In this document: in pieces, positions 26,928 to 36,059 of the stretch | How the letters are laid out: the number at the start of each line of letters is the position of its first letter | How positions within the stretch are numbered: position 1 is the stretch's first letter | DNA from: Vibrio splendidus 12E03 | GTDB taxonomy: Bacteria; Pseudomonadota; Gammaproteobacteria; Enterobacterales; Vibrionaceae | Direction: 5' to 3' | Length of the DNA stretch: 64,000 nt | NCBI RefSeq assembly: GCF_000272105.2 | Contig: NZ_AJZD02000360.1 | Span: 20,589-84,588, forward strand | The notes under the pieces: model-generated | Databases searched by the model: none | What the model was told of the DNA's origin: nothing | What the model saw: only the letters and a program-made list of their open reading frames with translations | Made by a program: the position numbers and the translations under genes

Positions 26928-27653
26928 ATGACTACCGTATATCAAATCAGTGACTGTCACCTTTCAGATGAATCCAGCTACGAGAACTTGCGTAAAGCCT
27001 TGGAACACGTCGCTAACGATCCAACCTGTGAGACCATTTTCCTGACCGGTGATATCTGCTGTAACCCCAAACCGGGTGACTACGTTCGATTGGAAGCCTT
27101 CATTAGGCAACACCTTAACGATAAGTCTATTTACGCGATTGCGGGCAACCATGACGACTCTGCCTTAATGCGTACTGAGCTAAAAGGCTCGACGATTCTC
27201 CTCGCCGATAAAGCGATTATCAATGGACAAGAATTCGTATTTCTGGACTCTAGCGACAAGCCGCTTGATAGCCGACATCCATTAGGTTCAGGGCGTATTA
27301 ATAACCGTGGAATAGCTCGTCTAAAAGAGCAACTGAGAAAGGCCGATGCTCCCATTGTTGTTGTCCACCACCCTATCATTCCCGTCGGTTCTGAGTGGAT
27401 GAAAGCGATCCGTTTGGAAAACGATGCCGAGGTAATGAAGGTGCTTCGCAAGTATCGCGTGCGAGACGTTATTTGTGGTCACGGCCATGATGGGATAACA
27501 GTTACACAACAAGGCGTAACCCAATATATGGCACCTTCAACCGCCTATGGGTTTGACCACTCTATCAATGAATACAATCGCAGCGAAAAGGTAGGATTGA
27601 GTCGAATTCGTTTGTCGGCTAATTCAATCGATTATCAGGCTGTGTATTTTTAA
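26928..27653 (+). CDS. calcineurin-like phosphodiesterase, CpdA-type
   Basis: 241 residues with all metallophosphoesterase motifs: ISDCHLS (D-x-H), TGDIC, GNHDD, VVHHP, and GHGHDG. This pattern matches class III cyclic-nucleotide phosphodiesterases (CpdA, cAMP hydrolysis). Vibrios normally carry cpdA elsewhere next to tolC, so this is likely a second enzyme whose substrate may differ. The ATG at 26928 gives the family N-terminus; upstream in-frame starts fall in the preceding terminator. Confidence 0.8.
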   Translation: MTTVYQISDCHLSDESSYENLRKALEHVANDPTCETIFLTGDICCNPKPGDYVRLEAFIRQHLNDKSIYAIAGNHDDSALMRTELKGSTILLADKAIINGQEFVFLDSSDKPLDSRHPLGSGRINNRGIARLKEQLRKADAPIVVVHHPIIPVGSEWMKAIRLENDAEVMKVLRKYRVRDVICGHGHDGITVTQQGVTQYMAPSTAYGFDHSINEYNRSEKVGLSRIRLSANSIDYQAVYF

Positions 27654-27819
27654 CATTGAACTGAGTTCAAAAGAATGGAACCCAATGTAAATGATGAATC
27701 CAACATTTACAGAGAATATAAATCACCATCAAACTCCAGACATTAGAGTAAAAACTCATTTGAGAGCATTCAAACTAAAATGTTAGCGTGATGTTACAAA
27801 CACAAACATCGGGCGCGAC

Positions 27820-29022
27820 ATGCAGCAAATAAAACTCTTAAACCGCGCTACCTTTGCAGGATTTGCAGCAACATTAGTTGGGAATGGCATTGGCCGCTTT
27901 GCCTACATTGCCTTGATGCCAGTGCTCATACAGAGCGGATGGTTCTCAAGTGAAGATGCCTCAACCCTTGGCGCTGCAACGCTGATCGACTATATCTTTG
28001 GAGCTCCCACTTCAAGCTTTCTACAGCGATACTATTCAACCGGTACACTCATACGTGCCTCTCTGTTATTGAGCAGCTTTAGTTATCTTGGTTGCGCCTT
28101 AAAGTCTGCCCCCTTCGAATGGTTTTTAACACTGAGAACCATTGCTGGAATATCAGGAGCCATTCTTATGGTGCTCGCTCCCCCGATGATCGCTAGCCTT
28201 CACCCAAAAGAGATGAAAGCGAGAATCAGTGGCGTCGTATTTTCAGGGATTGGGCTTGGTGCCATGATCTCAGGAACGATCATACCTCTTCTGATCTATC
28301 AAAGTGTGGAAAGCGCATGGTTAGGGATGGGAGTCATCGCTTTTCTAGCAACGGTTCTGACATGGAAAACATGGAGTCTTGAGGCTAAACAGAGTCATTG
28401 TGCAATGAGCCCAGCTTCATTTAAGGACTTATCTAAGCGTAAACGTACGAGTATTCGATTTGTACTTTTAGCCTATACCTTTAGCGCAATTGGTTACTTA
28501 CCTCATACCCTTTTTTGGGTCGACTATATTGTTCGTGAGTTAGGGATGAGTTTTACAAGTGGCGGCTTTTATTGGGCCGTATTTGGCATCGGAGCGGCGA
28601 TTGGACCGATAGTGACAGGAGTATTGGGTGATAAGGTTGGGCTCAAAAAAGCGCTATTAGCTGCCTTTATTTGTAAGGCGATTGGCGTTGCACTTCCGTT
28701 AATGAACACAGGTGAAGTTGCACTTTTTGTTTCGTCGCTACTCGTCGGTATGTTCACTCCGGGTATCGTAACACTCGTATCAACTTACACTTTAGAACTC
28801 GTTGGAACACAGCTCCATACGAAATCTTGGGGAGCCATGACAATGGGTTTTGCTATTTCCCAAGGCGTGGTTGGCTTTGTTATGGCTCATTACGCACCAC
28901 AGTTAAGCAGCTATAACATCCTATTTATGGTCAGTACGAGTGCACTAATCTTGTCGATAGTCTGCATTGCCTTTACATCAACCAAACAGCAATCATTAAA
29001 CACTGCTCAAACAAATTCTTAG
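27820..29022 (+). CDS. YbfB/YjiJ-family MFS transporter
   Basis: 400-residue 12-helix permease. N-terminal family signature ATLVGNGIGRFAYIALMPVLIQSGWFSSEDASTLGAATLIDYIFGA, and GGFYWAVFGIGAAIGPIVTGVLGDKVG in the second half. Substrate unknown. A GST gene follows after 14 bases and is probably cotranscribed. Confidence 0.85.
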   Translation: MQQIKLLNRATFAGFAATLVGNGIGRFAYIALMPVLIQSGWFSSEDASTLGAATLIDYIFGAPTSSFLQRYYSTGTLIRASLLLSSFSYLGCALKSAPFEWFLTLRTIAGISGAILMVLAPPMIASLHPKEMKARISGVVFSGIGLGAMISGTIIPLLIYQSVESAWLGMGVIAFLATVLTWKTWSLEAKQSHCAMSPASFKDLSKRKRTSIRFVLLAYTFSAIGYLPHTLFWVDYIVRELGMSFTSGGFYWAVFGIGAAIGPIVTGVLGDKVGLKKALLAAFICKAIGVALPLMNTGEVALFVSSLLVGMFTPGIVTLVSTYTLELVGTQLHTKSWGAMTMGFAISQGVVGFVMAHYAPQLSSYNILFMVSTSALILSIVCIAFTSTKQQSLNTAQTNS

Positions 29023-29036
29023 CAAAGGAATCGCTC

Positions 29037-29666
29037 ATGAAACTGTACTTAAATGATACCTCACCATTCTCACGAGCGGTGTTGGCCACTGCCTATCTGT
29101 GCAATGCGCCACTTAAACTTGAATGGGTCGATCCATGGCAAACACCCCAAGCATTAGTCACAATCAATCCATTTAGTACCATCCCGGTTCTTGAAACTCA
29201 TGAGGGTATTGCGCTCACCGAGAGCTTGATGATCTGCGAGTTTCTATTGCAGGCTTACCCAACTAAGATACTCACAGCAACCAACACTAGTGATAGTAAG
29301 CGCATGTCGTTATTGGGGATGAGTAAAACCCTCATGGAAGTAGCCTTTCGTTGCGCTGCATTGAGCCGCTTTGACGCTGAAAAAAATGTGCTGACAGTTA
29401 GAGCAAAGGAAGGTATTCAAAGAAGCGTTCAAGCACTTATCGAGCAACTGAATAACACTCATGATTTACTGCAGCCCGATTTCTCGACGTTGTACCTGCA
29501 CGTTGCATTAGATTACGTTCTGTTCAGGCACGCGAGTTTACTCTCAGTTAGAGAAGTAGATACCCTCTCCACCGCCTTACAAAGTTCCCCTTTCACAGAC
29601 ACACTCGCAAAGTTAAGCCTAGAAGCGCTTTCCAATAAACCAAGCTTTAGCGAGCTATACCAATAG
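29037..29666 (+). CDS. glutathione S-transferase-like protein
   Basis: 209 residues. Thioredoxin-fold N-terminal domain (MKLYLNDTSPFSRAVLATAYLCN...NPFSTIPVLETHEGIALTESLMICEFLLQ) with the cis-Pro in IPVL and the glutathione-binding E-S pair, followed by a helical C-terminal domain. It follows an MFS permease with a strong ribosome site (AAAGGA). Detoxification linked to export is a reasonable guess. Confidence 0.8.
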   Translation: MKLYLNDTSPFSRAVLATAYLCNAPLKLEWVDPWQTPQALVTINPFSTIPVLETHEGIALTESLMICEFLLQAYPTKILTATNTSDSKRMSLLGMSKTLMEVAFRCAALSRFDAEKNVLTVRAKEGIQRSVQALIEQLNNTHDLLQPDFSTLYLHVALDYVLFRHASLLSVREVDTLSTALQSSPFTDTLAKLSLEALSNKPSFSELYQ

Positions 29667-29768
29667 AAGAGGCTTGCAGCGATTCAATTTATCAATCTGT
29701 GATTGAAACCAGCACAATCAGGAGGTTTGGCGTTACACTGAACGAGACATAATAAGTAAAGAGGGCCT

Positions 29769-31811
29769 ATGACGTTTTCTCCTGCCATTCTGCGTAAAAT
29801 CTGGTACTCCCCTTCGATTAACTTAGGGCTTCGCGCCACCAGTGCCATTGTGTTGTTTCTTGGTTTAGGGGTGTTGTCGAATCACCTCAACATCGCAATG
29901 ACCGCGCTAATGACTATGCCAGCGGCTTTAATTAGCGGTCTTGATGCAGCAGGCCCAAGGCGGTGGACACGTTTTTCGATTACCGCAACCGCTTGGGGAA
30001 TCACTTTAGCCGTCAGTTACGTCCTGTTGAACAGTGGGCTTCCTTTATGGTTAACCTACGGCGCAATGGGTGCCTTACTTGCCAGTGCGGCGGTCAACGG
30101 TCCATTCTGGGCACGGCTAGGCATGTCCAGCCTCTTAATTGCTGTCGTTACCCTATCACTTCATAATTCCAACACAGCGCTAAGCTTGTACCCAATGCTG
30201 GTACTTGGCCCTCTTACTTTTGCTCTATTTAGCTGGCTTTGGTTTGCCCTGTGGAAACACTATGCGCTTCGCGTGTGTTTATCTGCGATTTACGAGACGT
30301 TGGCAGACTACATCCAATATCGCCAAGCTTTCTTATTAGGTGGCGAAAATGAAGCGCCCAAAAGACGCATCAAATACCAGCTCATCGAGTTGCTCCAACA
30401 GGCGCTTCAGTCCGAATCTTTTCGCTCTAAACACGAAGATGCAAACTCGCTCCGACAAGCCCTATTTCTCGCGCTCGATACATTTGAAGTGATACTCAGC
30501 AGCCATACAAGTAACCCGGATTTATTGAGCCAGTTTCAATCAAGTAAGGAAAAGCGTGACTTGTTATTGGTTTGGAGCCAACATTGTCAGCAAAGGCTAA
30601 GACACAAAGCCAAACAGCTTTTGCACAACACGAATGAAGAGATGAAGCACTTAAGCTCATTAGAACAAGAAGCCGATGACTTGATTGAAGCGGTAAAGCT
30701 TGAAGAGCAACCCCGCTTTCGCTATTGGGCATACGCAGTGAAGCACATTTCTCGTCGTATTGAGCTTAACGAACCCGCCTATGAACGCTCTTTTGAAGTG
30801 CAGCCGTTCGAATTGTCGTTTCGTCTGCCAAGCCGAGGCAATCCGATTTGGCGTCATGTTACCCGTGTTGGTTTGATGTTCGCGCTTGGTGCTGGAATTG
30901 CCGAATACTTTGAGTTGATTCGCCCTGACTGGGTGTTGATTTCGATGTTAATGGTGATTCAACCAAGCTTCTTGGCGACACGCAGTAAAACTTGGCAACG
31001 CTGTTTAGGCACGGCACTTGGTGTCCTGTTTGCGACTTCCTTGATTCATATTGGCGTGCCAACGACCGCGATGTATACGCTGATGGTCATCCTCTTACCC
31101 GTCGCGATGCTTAATATCATGCGGAATTACTCGCTAGCAATTGGTTGTATTACCGCGCTATTGATTTTGATTTATCAGACGATGGCGCATCAAGGGCTCG
31201 ATTTTGCCGCGCCACGCTTGATCGACAACATCGTGGGGGGCGCCATTGTCCTACTCGGTTATGGTTTGTTATGGCCGCAATGGAGAGGCAAAGAGATCCA
31301 CAACCAAGCGTTAACGGCTCTGAACAGTTCAAAAAGCTTGTTTGTGTATTGCTATGAACAACTGCAAGTCGACCCTGAACAACGCGACCACATGGACTTA
31401 ACCAAGCAACGTGCTGCCATGCTCACCGCCGAAAGCGACCTAGAACTCATCTATAACGAAATGCAACAAGAGCCAAGACACACTCGCGCCGATCCCCATT
31501 ATTATGAAGATATGCTGAGTCACTATCGATTATTGAGCCATTATCTTTGCCTGCTGATTCCACTCATCAGAACAGGCACGCAATACCAAGGAACTCAACA
31601 AGTCGAACACTTAATTCATGATGCGATGAACGCATTGGTCAATACCATTCGTGATAACCACGTCCATGAGCTACCCGCGCTAACCAATAAAACAGATACC
31701 GACCACCTCTCCTCCACAACAAGTCAACGCTCAGTAGAAGAAATCATTTGGTTGGCATTGATGACGATAAAACAAATGCACGATTTAGTTAGGCGCAATC
31801 TGGAAAGCTGA
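29769..31811 (+). CDS. FUSC-family membrane transporter (YccS/AaeB-like)
   Basis: 680 residues with the two-block plan of the family: about six helices at residues 15-160, a large cytoplasmic helical part, a second helical block at about 365-505 (VGLMFALGAGIAEYF...DWVLISMLMVIQPSFLATRSKTWQRCLGTALGVLFATSL...DNIVGGAIVLLGYGLLWPQW), and a cytoplasmic tail. Relatives export aromatic acids. It is probably a separate transcript from the MFS-GST pair (about 100 bases apart, GAGGG ribosome site). Confidence 0.85.
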   Translation: MTFSPAILRKIWYSPSINLGLRATSAIVLFLGLGVLSNHLNIAMTALMTMPAALISGLDAAGPRRWTRFSITATAWGITLAVSYVLLNSGLPLWLTYGAMGALLASAAVNGPFWARLGMSSLLIAVVTLSLHNSNTALSLYPMLVLGPLTFALFSWLWFALWKHYALRVCLSAIYETLADYIQYRQAFLLGGENEAPKRRIKYQLIELLQQALQSESFRSKHEDANSLRQALFLALDTFEVILSSHTSNPDLLSQFQSSKEKRDLLLVWSQHCQQRLRHKAKQLLHNTNEEMKHLSSLEQEADDLIEAVKLEEQPRFRYWAYAVKHISRRIELNEPAYERSFEVQPFELSFRLPSRGNPIWRHVTRVGLMFALGAGIAEYFELIRPDWVLISMLMVIQPSFLATRSKTWQRCLGTALGVLFATSLIHIGVPTTAMYTLMVILLPVAMLNIMRNYSLAIGCITALLILIYQTMAHQGLDFAAPRLIDNIVGGAIVLLGYGLLWPQWRGKEIHNQALTALNSSKSLFVYCYEQLQVDPEQRDHMDLTKQRAAMLTAESDLELIYNEMQQEPRHTRADPHYYEDMLSHYRLLSHYLCLLIPLIRTGTQYQGTQQVEHLIHDAMNALVNTIRDNHVHELPALTNKTDTDHLSSTTSQRSVEEIIWLALMTIKQMHDLVRRNLES

Positions 31812-31844
31812 ATTCAAGACTTAAATACCAATAACGAATCAGAT

Positions 31845-31868
31845 TTCGCTCTGTATTTTTAGAGCGAA
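31845..31868 (+). terminator. hairpin after FUSC gene
   Basis: TTCGCTCT / AGAGCGAA stem with an 8-base T-rich loop, 34 bases after the stop; no T-run follows, so it is a weak terminator candidate. Confidence 0.45.
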
Positions 31869-32061
31869 GTGTTTGGCACGCTTTGAGGAACAGGCTTGTT
31901 AAAAAATGGCCGACACATATTTGCTCCAGAACAAGTTAGATTAAATATCTATACACAATTTAAGGATCATTAAACACGGAAATTTCCGATTCTGATTCAA
32001 CACATTTGCTATCATCTTGTGCTGATACATGTTAGCGCTGCGATTTGAATCCGCGTGGAAC

Positions 32062-32577
32062 TTAGAGGTTGTAGTCAAATTGACCAGACATCACATAAGA
32101 AAGTTCAAGCTCGGCTCTATATCGAACATCTTCATCATTTATCCCAAATTCTCTAATCTCTTTAAGTACGGGAAACGACATGGCAGTTAGCACTTCTGAT
32201 AGACTATCTCTATCAGGTTGAGATCCTAACAAATTTTTAATTTTCTCACTGAAGAACTCAGGGTGTCTTTTCAGAATTTCTCTGATTATCAGATGCTTGG
32301 TGGATTTGTGAGGGTGGTAATGTGCAATGTCACTAGTGTATGGGGTGTATACGACATTACCACCACGACCAGATAAAGGACGCGGAACAGGTGGAGATGA
32401 AAGACGTTGTTGGATAATTCGATTAGGTTCCTTAATGTCTACTTCGTAAGTATGATTACTATATGAAAACTCGCAAAAATATGGTTCTTTAATCCTATCG
32501 TCTGAATCTCGAGTTTGGATTGTAGATACCTTTCTACAACATTTTTCAGAAATATTAATAGAGTATTTTTTGCATGC
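32062..32577 (-). pseudogene. start-less reading frame, probable gene fragment
   Basis: On the minus strand a frame stays open for about 170 codons to TAA 32062-32064 and has protein-like composition (ISEKCCRKVSTIQTRD..., PPVPRPLSGRGGNVVYTPYT, SDIAHYHPHKSTKHLIIREILKRHPEFF) but no ATG, GTG or TTG in its first 110 codons. It begins directly where the truncated LysR frame ends, one frame off. An ATG in the other frame sits just before an A6 run; loss of one A would join it to this frame. Either the 5' end was removed at the junction or the gene has a one-base slip. Family not recognised. Confidence 0.6.
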
Positions 32578-32578
32578 C

Positions 32579-33151
32579 TTAATGTTTCAAATCCGTAATC
32601 TTAAAAGGCTTAGAAGATGTATGAAGAAGTTTGGGTGAAGCCACAACAACACTAGTCCAACGCTTAATCTCTTTCGCTATCCAATTGTTATCCTCTAGCT
32701 TCCCTCGATGAAAACTCAAAATAACGTCAAACCCGTCAAGCGGATCCTCTTTAGGGCTCATACTCGTATCACAACATAATGAAATAGATGGATATTGAGT
32801 ACAAAACGAAACGACGGCTTGGGCCAAGTCAGGTGAGTCTGGCATTAAAACATTGAGTTGCCCTATGACTTCACGAGAGTGTTGTGTCACCTCCTCAAGA
32901 GCATCATTGAGTTTATCCAACAATGGCTGAGTTCGTAGATAGAGGTGGTCCCCTGCTTCTGTCGAAGAAATTCGGCGAGTCGTTCTATCAAAAAGTCGAG
33001 CATCCAGCTGCTCTTCTAGCAACGCGATATGACGACTGACGTTTGAGGTCGGCAAACACAGAAACTCCGCAGCTCTCTTAAAGCTATTGTTCTCATAGAC
33101 ACAGTGAAAACTTTTTAGCCATTGTTGATCAACCTTCTCAAGCATTCCCAT
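32579..33151 (-). pseudogene. LysR-family regulator, truncated
   Basis: The DNA-binding domain is intact (VDQQWLKSFHCVYENNSFKRAAEFLCLPTSNVSRHIALLEEQL) and the effector domain begins normally but stops at residue ~190, just after VVASPKLLHTSSKPFKITDLKH, where family members have about 100 more residues. The next bases belong to an unrelated frame, so a rearrangement replaced the 3' end. The ATG at 33151 has a GGTGGG upstream. It is divergent from the accD-like gene and probably once regulated it. Confidence 0.8.
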
Positions 33152-33254
33152 TAATCCCACCCAGTTGGATTATAAAGCCAATATTAGCCACTTTATTACC
33201 AGAAACAGGCTTATACAATACTCATCATTAAAAGTGAACTGGATAAGGTTTCCA

Positions 33255-34121
33255 ATGAGTTGGTTAGAAAAGCTATTAGATAAGAAAAATATAATCAGTA
33301 CGCGTAAAGCGAATATTCCAGAAGGCGTATGGACAAAATGCCCCTCTTGCGACCAGATTCTGTACCGGATAGCCCTTAAAGAAAATCTGGAGGTGTGTCC
33401 AAAATGCGATCACCACATGAGGATGTCGGCACGCTGTCGCTTAGAAAGTTTTTTAGATAACGGTGAGCGAACTGAGATTGGCAAACAACACGAGCCGCAA
33501 GATTTGCTCAGTTTCAAAGACAATAAACGCTACACAGAGCGCCTTGCCCTAGCCCAAAAAAGTACAGGTGAGAAAGATGCAATAGTCGCGATGCAGGGAG
33601 AGTTGTTAGGGATGCCTGTTGTGGCGTGCGCTTTCGAATTTTCTTTTATGGCTGGCTCAATGGGTGCCGTTGTGGGCGCTCGCTTTGTTGATGCTGTAAA
33701 TACAGCCATCGAGGCTAACTGTGGATTGGTATGCTTTTCGGCTTGTGGTGGAGCGCGCATGCAAGAATCGCTCATGGCTCTAATGCAAATGGCAAAAACA
33801 AGTGCTGCTTTAATGCGACTATCAGATGCAAAGCTCCCTTATATCTCCGTATTGACCGATCAAACTTTTGGCGGTGTATCGGCAAGTATTGCGATGTTAG
33901 GTGATATAAATATCGGTGAACCCAAAGCGAGAATTGGTTTTGCCGGGCGTCGTGTAATTGAGCAAACAGTACGAGAAAAGCTACCTGAAGATTTTCAGCA
34001 GAGCGAGTTCCTATTAGAGCATGGTGCTTTAGACATGATTGTTGATAGACGTGAGATGCGCGCCCGAGTAGCTAAGCTAATCGCAATGATGACCAACACT
34101 CAGATTCAAGTTGATCATTAA
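33255..34121 (+). CDS. accD: acetyl-CoA carboxylase carboxyltransferase beta subunit, extra divergent copy
   Basis: 289-residue AccD: the N-terminal zinc finger (CPSC...CPKC, Cys29, 32, 48, 51), then the crotonase-like carboxyltransferase core (FMAGSMGAVVGARF, FSACGGARMQES). The gene is isolated, beside a broken LysR, whereas the housekeeping accD of vibrios lies in the folC region. Near-invariant positions differ: the TDPTMGGVSAS of E. coli (from memory) is TDQTFGGVSAS here, so Phe205 replaces the Met203 of E. coli, and GFAGPR is GFAGRR. M203L in E. coli AccD is reported to give andrimid resistance. The start at 33255 matches E. coli AccD; a 30-codon upstream extension is not needed. Confidence 0.88.
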   Translation: MSWLEKLLDKKNIISTRKANIPEGVWTKCPSCDQILYRIALKENLEVCPKCDHHMRMSARCRLESFLDNGERTEIGKQHEPQDLLSFKDNKRYTERLALAQKSTGEKDAIVAMQGELLGMPVVACAFEFSFMAGSMGAVVGARFVDAVNTAIEANCGLVCFSACGGARMQESLMALMQMAKTSAALMRLSDAKLPYISVLTDQTFGGVSASIAMLGDINIGEPKARIGFAGRRVIEQTVREKLPEDFQQSEFLLEHGALDMIVDRREMRARVAKLIAMMTNTQIQVDH

Positions 34122-34430
34122 AAACCTCCCCCTCTAGCTCCCCCTCAAATGACCAACAACGACCTCTTTAGATTAAGGACCGAGGGGGAGAACATTCTTT
34201 ATCGCTGAACATCTGGCCGTACTTGTAACGTTCGCATTCAGTTCCCCCCCTTTCCTTCCCTACGATCAATAAGAGATTGAGAATACGAACCGCACCCAGT
34301 ACATTCCTTTAAATTACTGTATTTTCACTAGCTTCTTATAGTTAAAATACCGTATGGTACAAACCATAAAATTATTAAGACTTGTGGCCTTTGCCACAGA
34401 GACTCTCCATTTAAAGCGAAAAGACTTACT
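34122..34430. other. intergenic region with C-rich/G-rich inverted repeat
   Basis: CTCCCCCTC near 34140 and GAGGGGGAG near 34184 could pair over a loop of about 35 bases just after the accD-like gene, a possible transcript end. No gene seen. Confidence 0.4.
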
Positions 34431-34673
34431 ATGAATTTTGATATCAATGCACTGAAACACCACCAACTGGTCGAAGATGGTCAATTAGAAGGGTGTTACA
34501 TTCACCAGCCTGTGCAAGGCAGTCAGCCAGATGATAAAGCGGTTTTAGTAGAACGCCAAGCGCTGGAAAGCCTGGGATATAAGGTGGTTCAGGTTAAAGC
34601 GAAAGGCGTAACAACTACGTTTGCCGAAGCTATGCTAGAGCTTGCGAAGAAAACAGGCCACCAGCCAAAATAG
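34431..34673 (+). CDS. hypothetical protein (80 residues)
   Basis: Soluble acidic-to-neutral small protein (MNFDINALKHHQLVEDGQLEGCYIHQPVQGSQPDDKAV...LESLGYKVVQVKAKGVTTTFAEAMLELAKKTG). Alternating strand and helix pattern suggests a compact alpha/beta fold. Not recognised. After it, GGATAGA / TCTATCC (about 34682-34727) forms a large-loop hairpin. Confidence 0.55.
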   Translation: MNFDINALKHHQLVEDGQLEGCYIHQPVQGSQPDDKAVLVERQALESLGYKVVQVKAKGVTTTFAEAMLELAKKTGHQPK

Positions 34674-34861
34674 TAAGCGAGTGGATAGAGGGAGTTATAA
34701 CGTTCGCTAACGTTAGTCGTTTATCTATCCATATTCGCTGTTCTCAATAAACACCGTTCCGAATTTGCACAATAGAACTACGAAAACTTCAGTCTAAAAT
34801 TACCCAACTTTTTTAATGGTTGTAGTATCTATTGATGCATAACAATTGTGGAACTAATTTA

Positions 34862-35308
34862 ATGAGAGCACCATTTCAGGTATTGATATTCCCTTACAAA
34901 TTTGAGTTGGCAGACCCAATATTCTTGATTGGTCGTCGAGCTGATAATGGAGAGTGGCAGGCAATTTCTGGTGGCGGTGAAAACCGAGAGTCTTTTCTCG
35001 ATGCTGCGATAAGAGAATTATATGAAGAAACCTCGTTAACAGGTATTGATTGGGTCCAACTAGACTCTATGTGTATGTTGCCTAGAGTGTTTTATTCTGG
35101 TCATGAAAAATGGAACACCCATCCTTATGTGATACCAGAATACTCATTCTCAGTGAAGGTTTCGGGTGAACCACAGTTATCTTCAGAGCACTCTATGTTT
35201 CGTTGGTGTAAGGCCTCTGAAGCGAGGGAGCTTCTAAAGTATGATTCAAATCGAATAGCGTTATGGGAGTTATCTGAACGACTTAAGTTCCATCCTATAA
35301 AGAGTTAG
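34862..35308 (+). CDS. NUDIX hydrolase
   Basis: 148 residues. The Nudix box is clear: GGGENRESFLDAAIRELYEETSL near residue 40, giving the G-x5-E-x7-R-E-x2-E-E pattern needed for metal-dependent pyrophosphate hydrolysis. The frame QVLIFPYKFELADPIFLIGRRADNGEWQAISGG is typical of dATP/NTP pyrophosphohydrolases. The start at 34862 is preferred to 34835 because a GGA lies upstream. Substrate unknown. Confidence 0.85.
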   Translation: MRAPFQVLIFPYKFELADPIFLIGRRADNGEWQAISGGGENRESFLDAAIRELYEETSLTGIDWVQLDSMCMLPRVFYSGHEKWNTHPYVIPEYSFSVKVSGEPQLSSEHSMFRWCKASEARELLKYDSNRIALWELSERLKFHPIKS

Positions 35309-35326
35309 AATCGAATTGATGTAAAT

Positions 35327-35583
35327 TCAATTTCTAATGCCTTGAATAAGAGAAACAAACTGCTTTTTGTTATCTTTCAAGCTCCCGAAATATTGCTTAT
35401 CTAATTCTTCGATTAACGTCAAAGCCATTTCTGTCAAAGATTCTCCAGTCTGTGTAAGTTTAAGAGAAAATTACGTGAATCTTGAGTAGCACTACCTTTG
35501 ACAACTCGTTTCTTTAACACCAAGCCTTTCATTGATTTGGATATGGTTACCTTATCTAAACCGGTAGTTAATACTATTCCCAC
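35327..35583 (-). pseudogene. MarR-family regulator remnant, frameshifted
   Basis: Minus-strand translation from 35583 gives GLDKVTISKSMKGLVLKKRVVKGSATQDSRNFLLNL, the recognition-helix and wing region of a MarR protein. It then changes frame by one base near 35460 to continue LTQTGESLTEMALTLIEELDKQYFGSLKDNKKQF and stops at 35327. The first ~50 residues of the family are missing. It is convergent with the Nudix gene. Confidence 0.7.
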
Positions 35584-36059
35584 TTATATTGTTTTTTTCG
35601 ATCTCTTTACACCATAGCACTGAAGTGTGTATTGCAAACTGAGTATGATTAAGAGCCTTAAGTATCTATAGTGCCTCAGAGTGCCATTTGGTGTAATTCG
35701 CCCAAAATTGTAGCCCTATGCTTTGCGACTAAAGGTCGGGGCTAGCCTGAAGTTTAACTCTATGTACAACATCGGTGAACTCACATTTATTCTGATTCAT
35801 TCGAACAGCAATACCCGTACCAAAAATCATTTAAAAACATTCAAGGCGGACATATTTAATATTTACGTCACGTGAATTTAAATAACAAAAATATCAGTTT
35901 GATTATTTATAACCTCTAAGTACTTAATAGGGGTAACATACTTATAATATTTTGTTACAATCCTGTCGAAAATAATCACCATGAAAACCAATACGTTATA
36001 AACCCACTCAGTTTATTCGCCTCACAAATAACTTCTCGAGTTACACATATAGGTATTTT
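35584..36059. other. AT-rich intergenic region before the zinc-binding chemoreceptor
   Basis: No gene found. AGCCC and GGGGCT around 35712-35743 may form a hairpin. The right-hand 200 bases are very AT-rich and must contain the chemoreceptor promoter. Confidence 0.35.

Noticed and set aside
35584..36059. Possible c-di-GMP or other riboswitch before the CZB chemoreceptor
   Set aside because: Only a loose AGCCC/GGGGCT pairing is present; none of the conserved GEMM core bases were found.
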